Part shown: positions 23,048-31,531 of the stretch, piece after piece
Layout: each line of letters begins with the position of its first letter
Numbering within the stretch: the stretch's first letter is position 1
Source: a bacterium
GTDB taxonomy: Bacteria > Patescibacteriota > Minisyncoccia > Moranbacterales > UBA2206
Direction of reading: 5' to 3'
Assembly (NCBI GenBank): GCA_021785125.1
Contig: JAJYGF010000013.1
Coordinates: forward strand, 1-41,412
DNA: 41,412 nucleotides
Notes under the pieces: generated by a model
What the model was told of the DNA's origin: nothing
Database searches by the model: none
The model's input: the letters and a program-made list of their open reading frames with translations, nothing else
Position numbers and translations under genes: made by a program

Positions 23048-26008
23048 ATGGACAAGATAATCATCAAAGGCGCGCGGGAGCATAATCTGAAGAATATCGA
23101 TCTCGAGCTGCCGCGTGACAAGTTCATAGTTTTCACTGGAATCAGCGGATCGGGAAAATCTACGCTGGCTTTTGATACCATCTTTGCCGAAGGGCAAAGG
23201 AGATATTTGGAAAGCTTGTCATCATATGCCCGCCAGTTTTTGGGCCAGATGGATAAGCCGGATGTTGATTACATTGAAGGGCTTTCGCCGGCCATTTCCA
23301 TTTCTCAAAAAGCGGCGTCGCAAAATCCGCGTTCCACGGTGGGAACCGTAACGGAAATCCAAGATTATCTGCGTCTCCTTTATGCCAAGATCGGCATTCC
23401 GCATTGTCCTGTCTGCGGCCGCGAAATCACGAAACTCTCCACGGATGAAATCGTGGATCGTGTCATTGCGATCGGAGATGGGGTTGAAATTCAAATCTTG
23501 GCGCCAGTCGTCCGCCAAAGAAAAGGCGAATATGTTTCCATGCTGGTTGAGATGTTCAAGCGCGGTTATTCCAAGGCCTATGTGAACGGCGAAAAGATCG
23601 AACTGTCTGCCAAGGTGGGCGAGAGCGTGAAGTTGGAGAGATACAAAAAGCACGATGTCGATATCATTATTGACCAGGTGGAAATTAATGAGGCGAATAT
23701 TTCCCGGATATTCGAGGATGTTGAAAGAGCTCTCAAGCTGGCTGATGGTCTGGTCAAAATCAAATTCCAAATTCCAAATCCCAAATCCCAAAAAAATTCC
23801 AAATCACAAATTTCAAAATTCAAAAAGACCCAAGAAATAATTTATAATCAAAAACTTTCCTGTCCGGTCCACGAAATCGAATTCCCGGCGCTGGAACCGA
23901 GGTTGTTTTCTTTCAATTCTCCGTACGGAGCCTGTCCGGCGTGTGAAGGGTTGGGTACCAAAAAAGAGATCGATCCGGACCTGGTCATGCCTGATGTGAA
24001 CAAGACGATCGCGGAAGGCGGACTTCTGCCATGGAATTTCAAAAAGAACAATTATTACGGCGGAGTGATCCTGTCGGTGTGCAAATATTTCAGCATTCCT
24101 GACAACGTGCGCCTGCGCGACCTGCCGGAAAGGAAGCGCAATATCTTGCTGTTCGGCGCGGCGGATGCGGAAGATATGATCAGTGAGGAAGAGGCGGAAT
24201 ATGTGCCGATCAAGGTGCGGGCCAAGACCGGGACCAATTGGACTTTCTCCATGAATTGGCGCGGCGTTACCGGATTCTTGCAAGACAGGTATTACAAAAC
24301 TGATTCTGACAATGTCCGCGATGACATTGAGAAATATATGTCGCAGAATCCGTGTTCCGTCTGCAAAGGCACGCGCTACAAGCCGGAGGTTCTTTTGGTG
24401 ACGGTCGGCGGGCCCGCCTCGACTCGCGGAGACCTCGCGTCGAAGAGAGGTGGGAAAAATTTGGCGCAGGTTTCCGACATCAGTGTGGCGGAGTCGTTGC
24501 GGTTTTTCAAAGGATTGGAATTGAATAAGACGGAAGAGATCATTGCGGGAAGAATTTTAAAAGAAATTGAAGCGCGATTGGGATTTTTGGATAATGTGGG
24601 TCTGGGATATCTGACGCTTTCCCGTTCGGCGGCGACGCTGGCCGGAGGTGAGGCGCAACGTATACGCCTGGCTTCGCAGATCGGTTCGCAATTGGTCGGA
24701 GTACTGTATATTTTGGACGAACCGTCCATCGGTCTTCATGCGCGTGACAATACCAAGCTTTTAAATACTCTTCTACAGCTGCGCGATATCGGCAACACCT
24801 TGGTGGTGATCGAACATGATGAAGAGACGATGCGCGCGGCGGATTGGCTGGTGGACATCGGCCCGGGGGCTGGCAGATTGGGCGGAGAGATCGTGGCCGA
24901 AGGCACTCCGGAAGAGGTGATGAAAAATCCGAAATCTTTGACGGCCAAATATCTGAACGGGGAGTTGAAAATCGAAGTGCCGCAAAGCCGGCGCTCGGTC
25001 AAGAACAAAAAATGGCTGGTGGTGCGCGGAGCGCGGGAAAATAATTTGAAAAACATTACGGTGGAATTCCCGCTGAAAGTCTTCACGGTGGTGACCGGAG
25101 TTTCCGGTTCCGGCAAATCGACTTTGGTGGAAGATATTTTGTATAAATCATTGTCTAACAAACTGATGCATTCCTTGGAGCGGCCGGGCAAACATTCGGA
25201 AATCGTGGGCATCCAGAATCTGGATAAAGTCATCATGATCGACCAATCGCCGATCGGAAGAACGCCCAGGTCCAATCCGGCGACATACACCGGAGTGTTT
25301 ACGCCGATCCGCGAGCTTTTCGCGGCCACCAAGGATGCGAAAGCCAAGGGATATGGGCCGGGCAGGTTTTCTTTCAATGTGCGCGGCGGACGGTGCGACA
25401 ACTGCCAAGGCGAAGGACACATCAAGATTGAAATGCAATTCATGCCGGATGTGTATCTGCCGTGCGATGTTTGCAAAGGGAAAAGATATAATAGTGAAAC
25501 CTTACTTGTGAAATATAAGGAAAAAAATATTGCGGATGTTTTGGAAATGACGGTGAGCGATGCGAAAGAATTCTTCAAAAGCTTTCCGGATATTCATGAC
25601 AAATTGGCAGTATTAGAGGATGTTGGATTGGGATATATCCATCTCGGTCAAGCGGCCACGACGCTTTCCGGCGGGGAAGCGCAGCGGATCAAGTTGGCGA
25701 CGGAACTTTCAAGAAGAGCGACGGGCAACACGATGTATATCTTGGACGAACCGACGACCGGATTACATTTCGATGACATCAAGAAACTTTTGAATGTTCT
25801 CAATCGTTTGGTGGATGCCGGGAACACAGTGGTCGTGATCGAACATAATCTGGATGTCATCAAGACGGCTGACTGGATCATCGACCTGGGTCCGGAAGGC
25901 GGAGACGGCGGCGGCCGCGTCATCGTAACCGGTCCGCCGGAGGAAGTCGTCAAATATCACAAAGAAAGTTTCACGGCCAAATATTTGAAAGATTTCTTGA
26001 AGAAATGA
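23048..26008 (+). CDS. uvrA: Excinuclease ABC subunit A, carrying two in-frame insertions
   Basis: UvrA is the damage-sensing ATPase of nucleotide excision repair. The 986 residues are longer than the usual ~940. Two ABC modules are complete: Walker [13 protein letters not shown] (about 34-45) and [12 protein letters not shown] (about 680-690); signatures [14 protein letters not shown] and [14 protein letters not shown]; Walker [11 protein letters not shown] and [10 protein letters not shown]. The second zinc finger (CDNC ... CDVC) is intact. The first reads C272-P-V-H275 ... C296-P-A-C299, His replacing the usual Cys. Residues about 239-261 come from heptamer-repeat DNA. Residues 456-469 ([14 protein letters not shown]) come from a 42 bp palindrome; removing it leaves the normal VTVGGKN. 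The uvrC gene and a second uvrA follow. Confidence 0.97.
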   Translation: MDKIIIKGAREHNLKNIDLELPRDKFIVFTGISGSGKSTLAFDTIFAEGQRRYLESLSSYARQFLGQMDKPDVDYIEGLSPAISISQKAASQNPRSTVGTVTEIQDYLRLLYAKIGIPHCPVCGREITKLSTDEIVDRVIAIGDGVEIQILAPVVRQRKGEYVSMLVEMFKRGYSKAYVNGEKIELSAKVGESVKLERYKKHDVDIIIDQVEINEANISRIFEDVERALKLADGLVKIKFQIPNPKSQKNSKSQISKFKKTQEIIYNQKLSCPVHEIEFPALEPRLFSFNSPYGACPACEGLGTKKEIDPDLVMPDVNKTIAEGGLLPWNFKKNNYYGGVILSVCKYFSIPDNVRLRDLPERKRNILLFGAADAEDMISEEEAEYVPIKVRAKTGTNWTFSMNWRGVTGFLQDRYYKTDSDNVRDDIEKYMSQNPCSVCKGTRYKPEVLLVTVGGPASTRGDLASKRGGKNLAQVSDISVAESLRFFKGLELNKTEEIIAGRILKEIEARLGFLDNVGLGYLTLSRSAATLAGGEAQRIRLASQIGSQLVGVLYILDEPSIGLHARDNTKLLNTLLQLRDIGNTLVVIEHDEETMRAADWLVDIGPGAGRLGGEIVAEGTPEEVMKNPKSLTAKYLNGELKIEVPQSRRSVKNKKWLVVRGARENNLKNITVEFPLKVFTVVTGVSGSGKSTLVEDILYKSLSNKLMHSLERPGKHSEIVGIQNLDKVIMIDQSPIGRTPRSNPATYTGVFTPIRELFAATKDAKAKGYGPGRFSFNVRGGRCDNCQGEGHIKIEMQFMPDVYLPCDVCKGKRYNSETLLVKYKEKNIADVLEMTVSDAKEFFKSFPDIHDKLAVLEDVGLGYIHLGQAATTLSGGEAQRIKLATELSRRATGNTMYILDEPTTGLHFDDIKKLLNVLNRLVDAGNTVVVIEHNLDVIKTADWIIDLGPEGGDGGGRVIVTGPPEEVVKYHKESFTAKYLKDFLKK
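23758..23826 (+). repeat. Heptamer-type repeat (AAATTCC/AAATCCC) inside uvrA
   Basis: Tandem AAATTCC, AAATTCC, AAATCCC, AAATCCC units, then degenerate copies, are read in frame as [20 protein letters not shown]. They lie between the GLVKIKF strand and the first zinc finger, a variable linker in UvrA. Such A/T-rich heptamer arrays are common intergenic repeats in many bacteria; here one is translated without breaking the frame. Confidence 0.8.
24413..24454 (+). repeat. 42 bp palindromic element inserted in frame in uvrA
   Basis: CCCGCCTC and GAGGTGGG pair over 8 bp (one G-T), with CGCG/CGCG inside. The element is exactly 14 codons, and its removal restores the family sequence VTVGG-KN. The local GC content is clearly above the rest of the gene. 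No transposase or target duplication beyond GG is seen. Confidence 0.75.
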
Positions 26009-26042
26009 AAAAGCCCGACGCCGATGTTGCTGGCGTGCGGGC
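26008..26042 (-). terminator. Terminator of the leftward small basic gene
   Basis: On the minus strand GCCCG-CACGCC pairs with GGCG-T-CGGGC and runs into TTTTT. It lies 12 bases after the small gene and abuts the convergent uvrA stop. The plus strand has no T-run. Confidence 0.75.
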
Positions 26043-26054
26043 ACTATGCAGAAC

Positions 26055-26228
26055 TTAGGCTAGTCTTATGAGTTTGCTCGGCCGAACTGTTTTGATTTCT
26101 CCGAATCTGTTTTTGATGGTGTACTTTTGCGTTCCGAAAGTACAGACCTCCATTATTTTCCACACTCCTAGTTCATTGAGAAGCTTAAATCTGATCCTCC
26201 TTAGTTTTTTCAAATCTTTAATGTGCAT
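26055..26228 (-). CDS. 57-residue basic protein of unknown function
   Basis: The start ATG at 26228 is chosen because GGGGAGGT precedes it by 3-4 bases; the frame stays open for 18 more codons upstream, but the promoter lies there. The protein is very basic: MHIKDLKKLRRIRFKLLNEL, then a beta-rich half with GVWKIMEVCTFGTQKYTIKN and ending VRPSKLIRLA. The second half could be a small SH3-like barrel, and the charge suggests nucleic-acid binding; both are inference. It lies on the opposite strand between uvrA and uvrC, with its own promoter and terminator. I do not recognise the family. Confidence 0.7.
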   Translation of the reverse strand: MHIKDLKKLRRIRFKLLNELGVWKIMEVCTFGTQKYTIKNRFGEIKTVRPSKLIRLA

Positions 26229-26253
26229 ATTACCTCCCCTATTGTTTAAGGAA

Positions 26254-26282
26254 AAAGTACCACCTTTTGTATTTAACGTCAA
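26254..26282 (-). promoter_or_regulatory. Promoter of the small basic gene
   Basis: On the minus strand TTGACG (26282-26277) and TACTTT (26259-26254) are 17 bases apart, with an extended TG-G before the -10. Confidence 0.6.
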
Positions 26283-26331
26283 AATATTTCACAATTGAAA
26301 ATATCAGACTTTTGTATTATGATTATGAGCC

Positions 26332-27576
26332 ATGGAAAACATCAAGCGACAACTGGATAGAAGATCGAAAAAGCCGGGCGTGTATATCTACCGCGGCAAG
26401 GCCGGCCAGATTTTGTATATCGGCAAGGCAACTTCTTTGAAGGATCGCGTTTCTTCATATTTCACCGGTGCGCCGCAGACATATCGTCCGATCGAAGCGA
26501 TGATTTCGGAAGTGGCCAAGATCGGATTCCAAGAGACGGACACGGTCCTGGAGGCCTTGATTCTGGAAGCGAATCTGATCAAAAAATATCTGCCGAAATA
26601 TAATGTCAAAGAGAAAGACGACAAGAGTTTTTCCTATTTCGCCATTACGAAAGATGAATTTCCGCGCGTGCTGATCGTCAGAAAGACGGAAGTGGCGCCG
26701 GCGGAGGTGAAAAAATTTTACGGTCCGTATGTGTCCAAGCGCCAGATGGAGCTGGCTTTGAAAATCGTCCGCAGAATATTTCCATTCCATTCCGTTCCGC
26801 AGAAAACGGAGAAGGGCTGTTTGGATTTCCAATTGGGCAGATGCCCCGGGCCGTACGCGGGGGCGATTTCGAAAAAAGATTATGCCAAAAATATCCGCGG
26901 CATCCGGATGATTTTGGAAGGCAAAAAGCAGGGCTTGATCAAGAAGCTTGAAAAAGAGATGGCGGAATCTTCCAAAAAGCATGAGTTTGAAAAGGCGGCG
27001 GATGTGCGTGACAAGATTTTTGCCTTGAATCATATTCGGGATGTGGCGCTCATCTCGCAAGAAGATTTTTCAAGGAGCTTGGCTCCTCTAAAAGGAGCCG
27101 GGTTCCTTGAAAAGAAGATAAGAATCGAAGCCTATGATATTTCCAACATTGGCGGCCGGCAGGCGGTCGGATCGATGGTGGTTTTCAATTCCGACAGGGC
27201 GAATAAAAAAGAATATCGCAAATTCAAGATAAAAACTGTCGATGGCTCGGATGATGTCGGCATGATGCGCGAAGTTCTGCTGCGGCGTTTCAAAAATGCT
27301 TGGATCCAGCCGGATCTTATCCTTTTGGACGGAGGGAAGGGCCATTTGAATATGGCGCAAAAATTGCTGTTGGATCTGGGCCTGATGATTCCATTGGTAG
27401 CAGTGGCCAAAGGTCCGACCCGGAAAAAATTGGAACTGCACGTCGGCAATTACAAGCTCAACAAAGAAATTAACAATATCTTGAGCAACGAGATAATCTT
27501 AAAAAGGATCATGGATGAGGCCCATCGATTCGCAATTACATATCATAAGAAAGTCAGAAGAAGGGAATTTATTTAA
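26332..27576 (+). CDS. uvrC: Excinuclease ABC subunit C, short form without the HhH domain
   Basis: UvrC makes both incisions in nucleotide excision repair. Domains seen: GIY-YIG nuclease (PGVYIYRGKAGQILYIGKAT, residues 15-35, with R45 in LKDR); a cysteine cluster-like KGCLDFQLGRCPGPYAG; UVR domain binding UvrB (about 205-240, KKHEFEKAADVRDKIFALNH); and the RNase H-like endonuclease (IEAYDISNIGG, LILLDGGKGHLNMA, ending DEAHRFAITYHKKVRRREFI). The 414 residues stop right after that block, so the C-terminal helix-hairpin-helix pair of E. coli UvrC (610 residues) is absent. Residues 246-261 between the UVR and endonuclease domains derive from a 47 bp palindrome. Confidence 0.95.
   Translation: MENIKRQLDRRSKKPGVYIYRGKAGQILYIGKATSLKDRVSSYFTGAPQTYRPIEAMISEVAKIGFQETDTVLEALILEANLIKKYLPKYNVKEKDDKSFSYFAITKDEFPRVLIVRKTEVAPAEVKKFYGPYVSKRQMELALKIVRRIFPFHSVPQKTEKGCLDFQLGRCPGPYAGAISKKDYAKNIRGIRMILEGKKQGLIKKLEKEMAESSKKHEFEKAADVRDKIFALNHIRDVALISQEDFSRSLAPLKGAGFLEKKIRIEAYDISNIGGRQAVGSMVVFNSDRANKKEYRKFKIKTVDGSDDVGMMREVLLRRFKNAWIQPDLILLDGGKGHLNMAQKLLLDLGLMIPLVAVAKGPTRKKLELHVGNYKLNKEINNILSNEIILKRIMDEAHRFAITYHKKVRRREFI
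27067..27113 (+). repeat. 47 bp near-perfect palindrome inside uvrC
   Basis: Two 20-base arms (beginning TTTTCAAGGAGC and ending TTCCTTGAAAA) pair completely, with only three G-T pairs, around the 7-base loop TCTAAAA. It starts on a codon boundary and encodes FSRSLAPLKGAGFLEK in the linker before the endonuclease domain. A hairpin this stable is very unlikely by chance in coding DNA. Confidence 0.85.
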
Positions 27577-27677
27577 AAACATTTGTTATTGCCGGGCATA
27601 TTTTTTGATTGTCAATCCCCATCTCTTTACAAACCCAAAAGTATACTTTAAAATGTTTACTTAGGTATCTAATTTTC

Positions 27678-27697
27678 GGAACGCAGATATGCGTTCC
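27678..27697 (+). promoter_or_regulatory. Leader hairpin before the second uvrA
   Basis: GGAACGCA and TGCGTTCC form a perfect 8 bp stem with loop GATA, ending 15 bases before the start codon. The stop-to-start gap from uvrC is 136 bases and no convincing promoter is visible in it. It may control translation or mark an RNA end. Confidence 0.4.
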
Positions 27698-27712
27698 CTG
27701 CAATAATTCTTT

Positions 27713-30565
27713 ATGGCAAAAAATACTTCGAAAGTCAGGGACAAAATCATCATTCGCGGGGCGCGAGTGAACAACCTGAAAAACGTGGATATCGACATCC
27801 CGCGCGACAAGATGGTCGTGGTGACCGGACTTTCCGGATCGGGAAAATCCTCGCTGGCTTTCGACGTGATTTTTGCCGAAGGCAACCGCAGATATCTGGA
27901 GGGCATGTCTTCTTATGCCCGCCAATTCTTGGATGTCGGAGCCAAGCCGGACGTGGACAAGGTGGAAAACTTGAGTCCGACCATTTCGATCGATCAAAAA
28001 AGCTTGAGCCGCAGTCCGCGTTCGACCGTTGGAACTTTGACGGAGATCTATGATTATCTCCGGGTTTTATTCGCCAAAATCGGAGTGCCGCATTGTCCGC
28101 GTTGCGGAGCGGTGATGGAAAGAAAGAGCAACCAAGAGATATTGGACGAAATTTTGATGTTGCCGGAAAATGCTCAAGTGGCCGTCCTGGCCAGGCTGAA
28201 GGATGCCGGAAAGACCGACAAGGAAATTTTGCGCAGCATCGGACAGATGGGCTACGCACGAGTGAGGTTTAACGGCAAGATCATACTTGTCACCGAAGCG
28301 CTTTTGACGATCAATGATCAGATCGAAAGTTCCATAGAGATTGTCATCGACAGATTTGCAGTTAAGCATAAAGATCCGGATGCGGAAAGAATATTGGATT
28401 CGATCGAAACGGCGATAAAAATAGGAAACGGATCAGTCATTGTAGTTGTGGATAACGCCGAGGACAGGTTGTACAACAAAGATTTCGTGTGCCATCAGTG
28501 CGAAACGCGCATCAATGAAATTACTCCGAGGCATTTTTCATTCAACAGTCCGGAAGGCGCCTGTCCTCATTGTTCGGGTCTCGGAGTGACCAAGGAAGTG
28601 GATATTGACTTGGTCATGCCGAACAAGAATCTTTCATTGTCTGAAGGCGCGATCCTGCCTTGGAGCAAATCCAATGGACGTTTGGGCGGGCAGGGAAATT
28701 ATGCGCATGTTTTGGAGGCGCTTGGCAAAGAGTATGGATTTTCGACAGATATGCCGGTAAAAAAGCTTTCCAAGGAGGCGCTTGAAGTGATTTTTCACGG
28801 ACCGGAGAAAAAAGAGCTGGTCATAGAACATAAAAATGAACTGGGTGAGCCGCGCGAAACAAGAGTGCTTTTCGAGGGAGTTATTCCGTCCATCAAGAGA
28901 AAATATCAAGAAGCTGTTTCTGATTATGTCAGGAGCGATCTGGAGAAGTATATGATGGAAAAGATCTGTCCGATTTGCGGCGGTCGGAGGCTTAAAGAAG
29001 AATTTTTAGCTGTCAAAATTGAAGAAAAATCCATCCATGATGCGGCGAGCATGAATATAGTAAAATTCATCAGTTTATTGGCCGACGTAAGTTCCGATCC
29101 GAAATTGGACAGATCCAAACGGGATATTGCCGCGCCGCTGATAAAGGAAATGAAATTAAAGTCGGATGCGCTTGTGAATGTCGGCCTGGAATATTTGTCT
29201 TTGTCGCGCGGAGCTGATTCGATTTCCGGCGGTGAAGCGCAAAGGATCCGCCTGGCGACGCAGATCGGATCCGAACTGATGGGTATAACGTATGTCTTGG
29301 ATGAACCGTCCATCGGATTGCACAATCGCGATACGGAAAAACTTATCAATACCATGCAGGTTCTGAAAGAATCCGGCAATTCCCTGATCGTGGTGGAACA
29401 TGACGAAGATATCATAAAAAAGGCAGATTGGATCATCGACATGGGGCCGGGAGCCGGCGAAGAAGGCGGACAAGTCATTTTTCAGGGTGATTTCAAGAAG
29501 CTTTTGAATTCAAAAACTTCAACCGCCCAATATTTGACCGGCGAGAAAAAAGTGGTTGAAAAAAAATCATGTCGCAAAGGAAACAACAAATCTATCGAAA
29601 TTATCGGCGCGGACGAGCATAATTTGAAAAATATCGACGTGGAGATTCCGCTGGGCAAGTTCGTCTCCATTACCGGAGTTTCGGGGTCGGGCAAATCGAC
29701 CTTGGTAAGCGACATTTTATCCAAGGCTTTGACCAAACATTTTTTCAAAGGCAAAGACGCAGTCGGATCGCATAAAAAAATCAAAGGGCTGGGCAATATC
29801 GACAAGGTTATCAGCATCAATCAAGCGCCGATCGGCAGGACTCCGCGTTCGAATGCGGCCACTTATACCGGAGTTTTTTCTTTGATCAGGGATCTTTTCG
29901 CTTCGTGCGAGGAATCCAAAAGCCGCGGCTATTCGCCAAGCCGGTTCAGTTTCAATATGAAAGGCGGACGCTGCGAGGTCTGCCAGGGCGACGGGACCAA
30001 GAAGATCGAAATGCATCTTCTGCCGGACATGTACGTGAAGTGCGAGGCGTGCAACGGAACCAGATACAATCAAAAAACTTTGGACATTGAATATCAAGGC
30101 GTGAATGTCGCGGAGGTTTTGGACATGAGCGTTTCGTACGCGCTAAGATTTTTTAAAAAATCTCCGCTCATCGTGGAGAAATTGCGAACCTTGGAACAAG
30201 TCGGTCTGGGATATCTGAAGCTGGGACAGAGCGCGACCAATCTGTCCGGCGGCGAAGCGCAGAGGATCAAATTGGCCACGGAGCTTTCTCGAAAATCAAC
30301 CGGAAAAACCCTGTATATTTTGGATGAGCCGACCATTGGTCTGCATTTCGACGACGTAAAAAGATTGCTCGGGGTTCTTGATGCTTTGGTGGACAAAGGC
30401 AATTCCGTCTTGGTGGTCGAACACAATATAGATGTCATCCGCAATTCCGATTGGGTGATCGATCTGGGGCCGGAAGGCGGAGACAAGGGCGGCGAGATCG
30501 TTTTCGCCGGCACGCCGGACAAGCTCAAAAAGGTGAAGAAAAGCTGGACGGGAAAATATTTGTGA
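27713..30565 (+). CDS. uvrA: Second, full-length UvrA paralogue
   Basis: The 950-residue UvrA shares the layout of the one upstream but is clearly diverged. It has Walker [13 protein letters not shown] and [12 protein letters not shown], signatures [14 protein letters not shown] and [14 protein letters not shown], and Walker [11 protein letters not shown] and [10 protein letters not shown]. The first zinc finger is canonical here (C260-H-Q-C263 ... CPHC), and the second reads CEVC ... CEAC. The UvrB-binding and insertion regions are present, so it is not the shortened class II UvrA2. It has neither of the insertions seen in the first copy. It may divide labour with, or replace, the first UvrA; which copy works with UvrB/UvrC cannot be told from sequence. 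Confidence 0.96.
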   Translation: MAKNTSKVRDKIIIRGARVNNLKNVDIDIPRDKMVVVTGLSGSGKSSLAFDVIFAEGNRRYLEGMSSYARQFLDVGAKPDVDKVENLSPTISIDQKSLSRSPRSTVGTLTEIYDYLRVLFAKIGVPHCPRCGAVMERKSNQEILDEILMLPENAQVAVLARLKDAGKTDKEILRSIGQMGYARVRFNGKIILVTEALLTINDQIESSIEIVIDRFAVKHKDPDAERILDSIETAIKIGNGSVIVVVDNAEDRLYNKDFVCHQCETRINEITPRHFSFNSPEGACPHCSGLGVTKEVDIDLVMPNKNLSLSEGAILPWSKSNGRLGGQGNYAHVLEALGKEYGFSTDMPVKKLSKEALEVIFHGPEKKELVIEHKNELGEPRETRVLFEGVIPSIKRKYQEAVSDYVRSDLEKYMMEKICPICGGRRLKEEFLAVKIEEKSIHDAASMNIVKFISLLADVSSDPKLDRSKRDIAAPLIKEMKLKSDALVNVGLEYLSLSRGADSISGGEAQRIRLATQIGSELMGITYVLDEPSIGLHNRDTEKLINTMQVLKESGNSLIVVEHDEDIIKKADWIIDMGPGAGEEGGQVIFQGDFKKLLNSKTSTAQYLTGEKKVVEKKSCRKGNNKSIEIIGADEHNLKNIDVEIPLGKFVSITGVSGSGKSTLVSDILSKALTKHFFKGKDAVGSHKKIKGLGNIDKVISINQAPIGRTPRSNAATYTGVFSLIRDLFASCEESKSRGYSPSRFSFNMKGGRCEVCQGDGTKKIEMHLLPDMYVKCEACNGTRYNQKTLDIEYQGVNVAEVLDMSVSYALRFFKKSPLIVEKLRTLEQVGLGYLKLGQSATNLSGGEAQRIKLATELSRKSTGKTLYILDEPTIGLHFDDVKRLLGVLDALVDKGNSVLVVEHNIDVIRNSDWVIDLGPEGGDKGGEIVFAGTPDKLKKVKKSWTGKYL

Positions 30566-30583
30566 TGTTTTTTAAGAAAAAAT

Positions 30584-30617
30584 AAAAGCGGTCCTTCAAT
30601 GAGGGCCGCTTTTTTAT
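30584..30617 (+). terminator. Terminator after the second uvrA
   Basis: AAAAGCGGTCC and GGGCCGCTTTT form an 11 bp stem (one G-T pair) around an 8-base loop, followed by T-rich DNA. Confidence 0.85.
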
Positions 30618-30643
30618 GATGGCGGTATGACGGTCGAATTTTC

Positions 30644-30784
30644 CTATTTCCAGCCGCCACATTTCTTCTTGTTCGCCTCGGTCTTTTTAAAAAGAGTTTT
30701 TTCGGCAATCCAGTTAAAAATAAAAAAGATGCCGAAGACCGATACTAGTCCTGCTACTGCCGACTGTCCAATCGTCAGATGCAT
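30644..30784 (-). CDS. 46-residue single-pass membrane microprotein
   Basis: The frame has a strong ribosome site (GGGAGGAAT, about 5 bases before ATG) and a near-perfect promoter 48 bases upstream. Residues 8-29 (SAVAGLVSVFGIFFIFNWIA) form one membrane helix. The 17 C-terminal residues are basic (EKTLFKKTEANKKKCGGWK) with one cysteine, giving a probable N-out/C-in orientation by the positive-inside rule. It lies on the opposite strand between the second uvrA and speD. The family is not recognised. The expression signals make it much more likely than chance to be a real gene. Confidence 0.75.
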   Translation of the reverse strand: MHLTIGQSAVAGLVSVFGIFFIFNWIAEKTLFKKTEANKKKCGGWK

Positions 30785-30832
30785 TGCAATTCCTCCCTAG
30801 TTATGTTAGTTAGTTTGCTGTAGGCAAAAAAT

Positions 30833-30861
30833 AGTCTAGCATAATTGAAGCTTTCTGTCAA
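30833..30861 (-). promoter_or_regulatory. Promoter of the 46-residue microprotein
   Basis: On the minus strand a consensus TTGACA (30861-30856) and TAGACT (30838-30833) are 17 bases apart; TG-C precedes the -10. Confidence 0.75.
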
Positions 30862-30910
30862 TATTTTTTTAATCGTTTAAAAAAGCTATAATGTAAAGGC
30901 TTTTTGAAAT

Positions 30911-30945
30911 AAAAACAGCCCTTTCATCTTTGATGATCAGGCTGT
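30911..30945 (-). terminator. Terminator of speD
   Basis: On the minus strand ACAGCC pairs with GGCTGT, with CATC-AAA-GATG nested inside, followed by TTTTT. The 56 bases between it and the speD stop hold nothing else recognisable. Confidence 0.8.
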
Positions 30946-31001
30946 GGAATTACAAGAGCAGCTGCGGATTGCGGCGCGATGTTATCGCGAGTCAGGTGAA
31001 G

Positions 31002-31406
31002 CTATTGTGCATGCTGGCTCCTTGCTTCAGGTTTGTGTGGTAGCTTTGTACCGTCGAAGGAGAGTATCCCACGCTTCATCTCCACCAGCGACGGGCTCTT
31101 CGCTCCGAACTCGCGGATGAGGTAATGCGCGGCTTCCTGCGGAACTATAATTTCTCCACAGGTGAAAATATCCACCGCGGCGTAGTTATACTCCGGCCAT
31201 GTGTGGATGGAAAGATGGGACTCGGCGATGATAACCATCCCGCTTATCCCGAACGGGTTGAACTCATGGAACGCGACCTCGACGACGGTCGCCTTTGCCT
31301 CGCGGGCGGCGCTGACCATAATGTCCCGGACGCGGTCCAGATCATGAAGGATTCCGGTGCTGCACTCCCGCAGTTCGAGCAGCAAATGTGTTCCTAAGGA
31401 TTGCAA
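31002..31406 (-). CDS. speD: S-adenosylmethionine decarboxylase proenzyme
   Basis: SpeD makes decarboxylated AdoMet, the aminopropyl donor for spermidine. It cleaves itself to create a pyruvoyl cofactor. A TTG start at 31406 is chosen over an upstream TTG (31439): AAGGGAG lies 9 bases before it, and the resulting 134-residue protein begins MQSLGTHLLLELREC like the Thermotoga enzyme. With this start the catalytic residues fall at the family positions: cleavage serine S63 in AESHLSIHTWPE, H68 and C83 in VDIFTCG. No speE or other polyamine gene is in the window. A perfect hairpin TGCTCA-GTT-TGAGCA (31424-31438) lies just upstream of the ribosome site. Confidence 0.94.
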   Translation of the reverse strand: MQSLGTHLLLELRECSTGILHDLDRVRDIMVSAAREAKATVVEVAFHEFNPFGISGMVIIAESHLSIHTWPEYNYAAVDIFTCGEIIVPQEAAHYLIREFGAKSPSLVEMKRGILSFDGTKLPHKPEARSQHAQ

Positions 31407-31479
31407 TTCGTGTGTCTCCCTTCTGCTCAGTTTGAGCAAAAATTGTCAAAGAAAAATGGATAATTAAGTCGCGTTTTTT

Positions 31480-31485
31480 ATTATA
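31480..31485 (-). promoter_or_regulatory. -10 box of speD
   Basis: TATAAT on the minus strand, preceded by TG, would give a leader of about 67 bases that includes the hairpin just ahead of the ribosome site. No clear -35 box. Confidence 0.5.
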
Positions 31486-31531
31486 CATACATCATTCTAA
31501 AATGCAATAGTTTTTAAGAAAATTTTAACCT

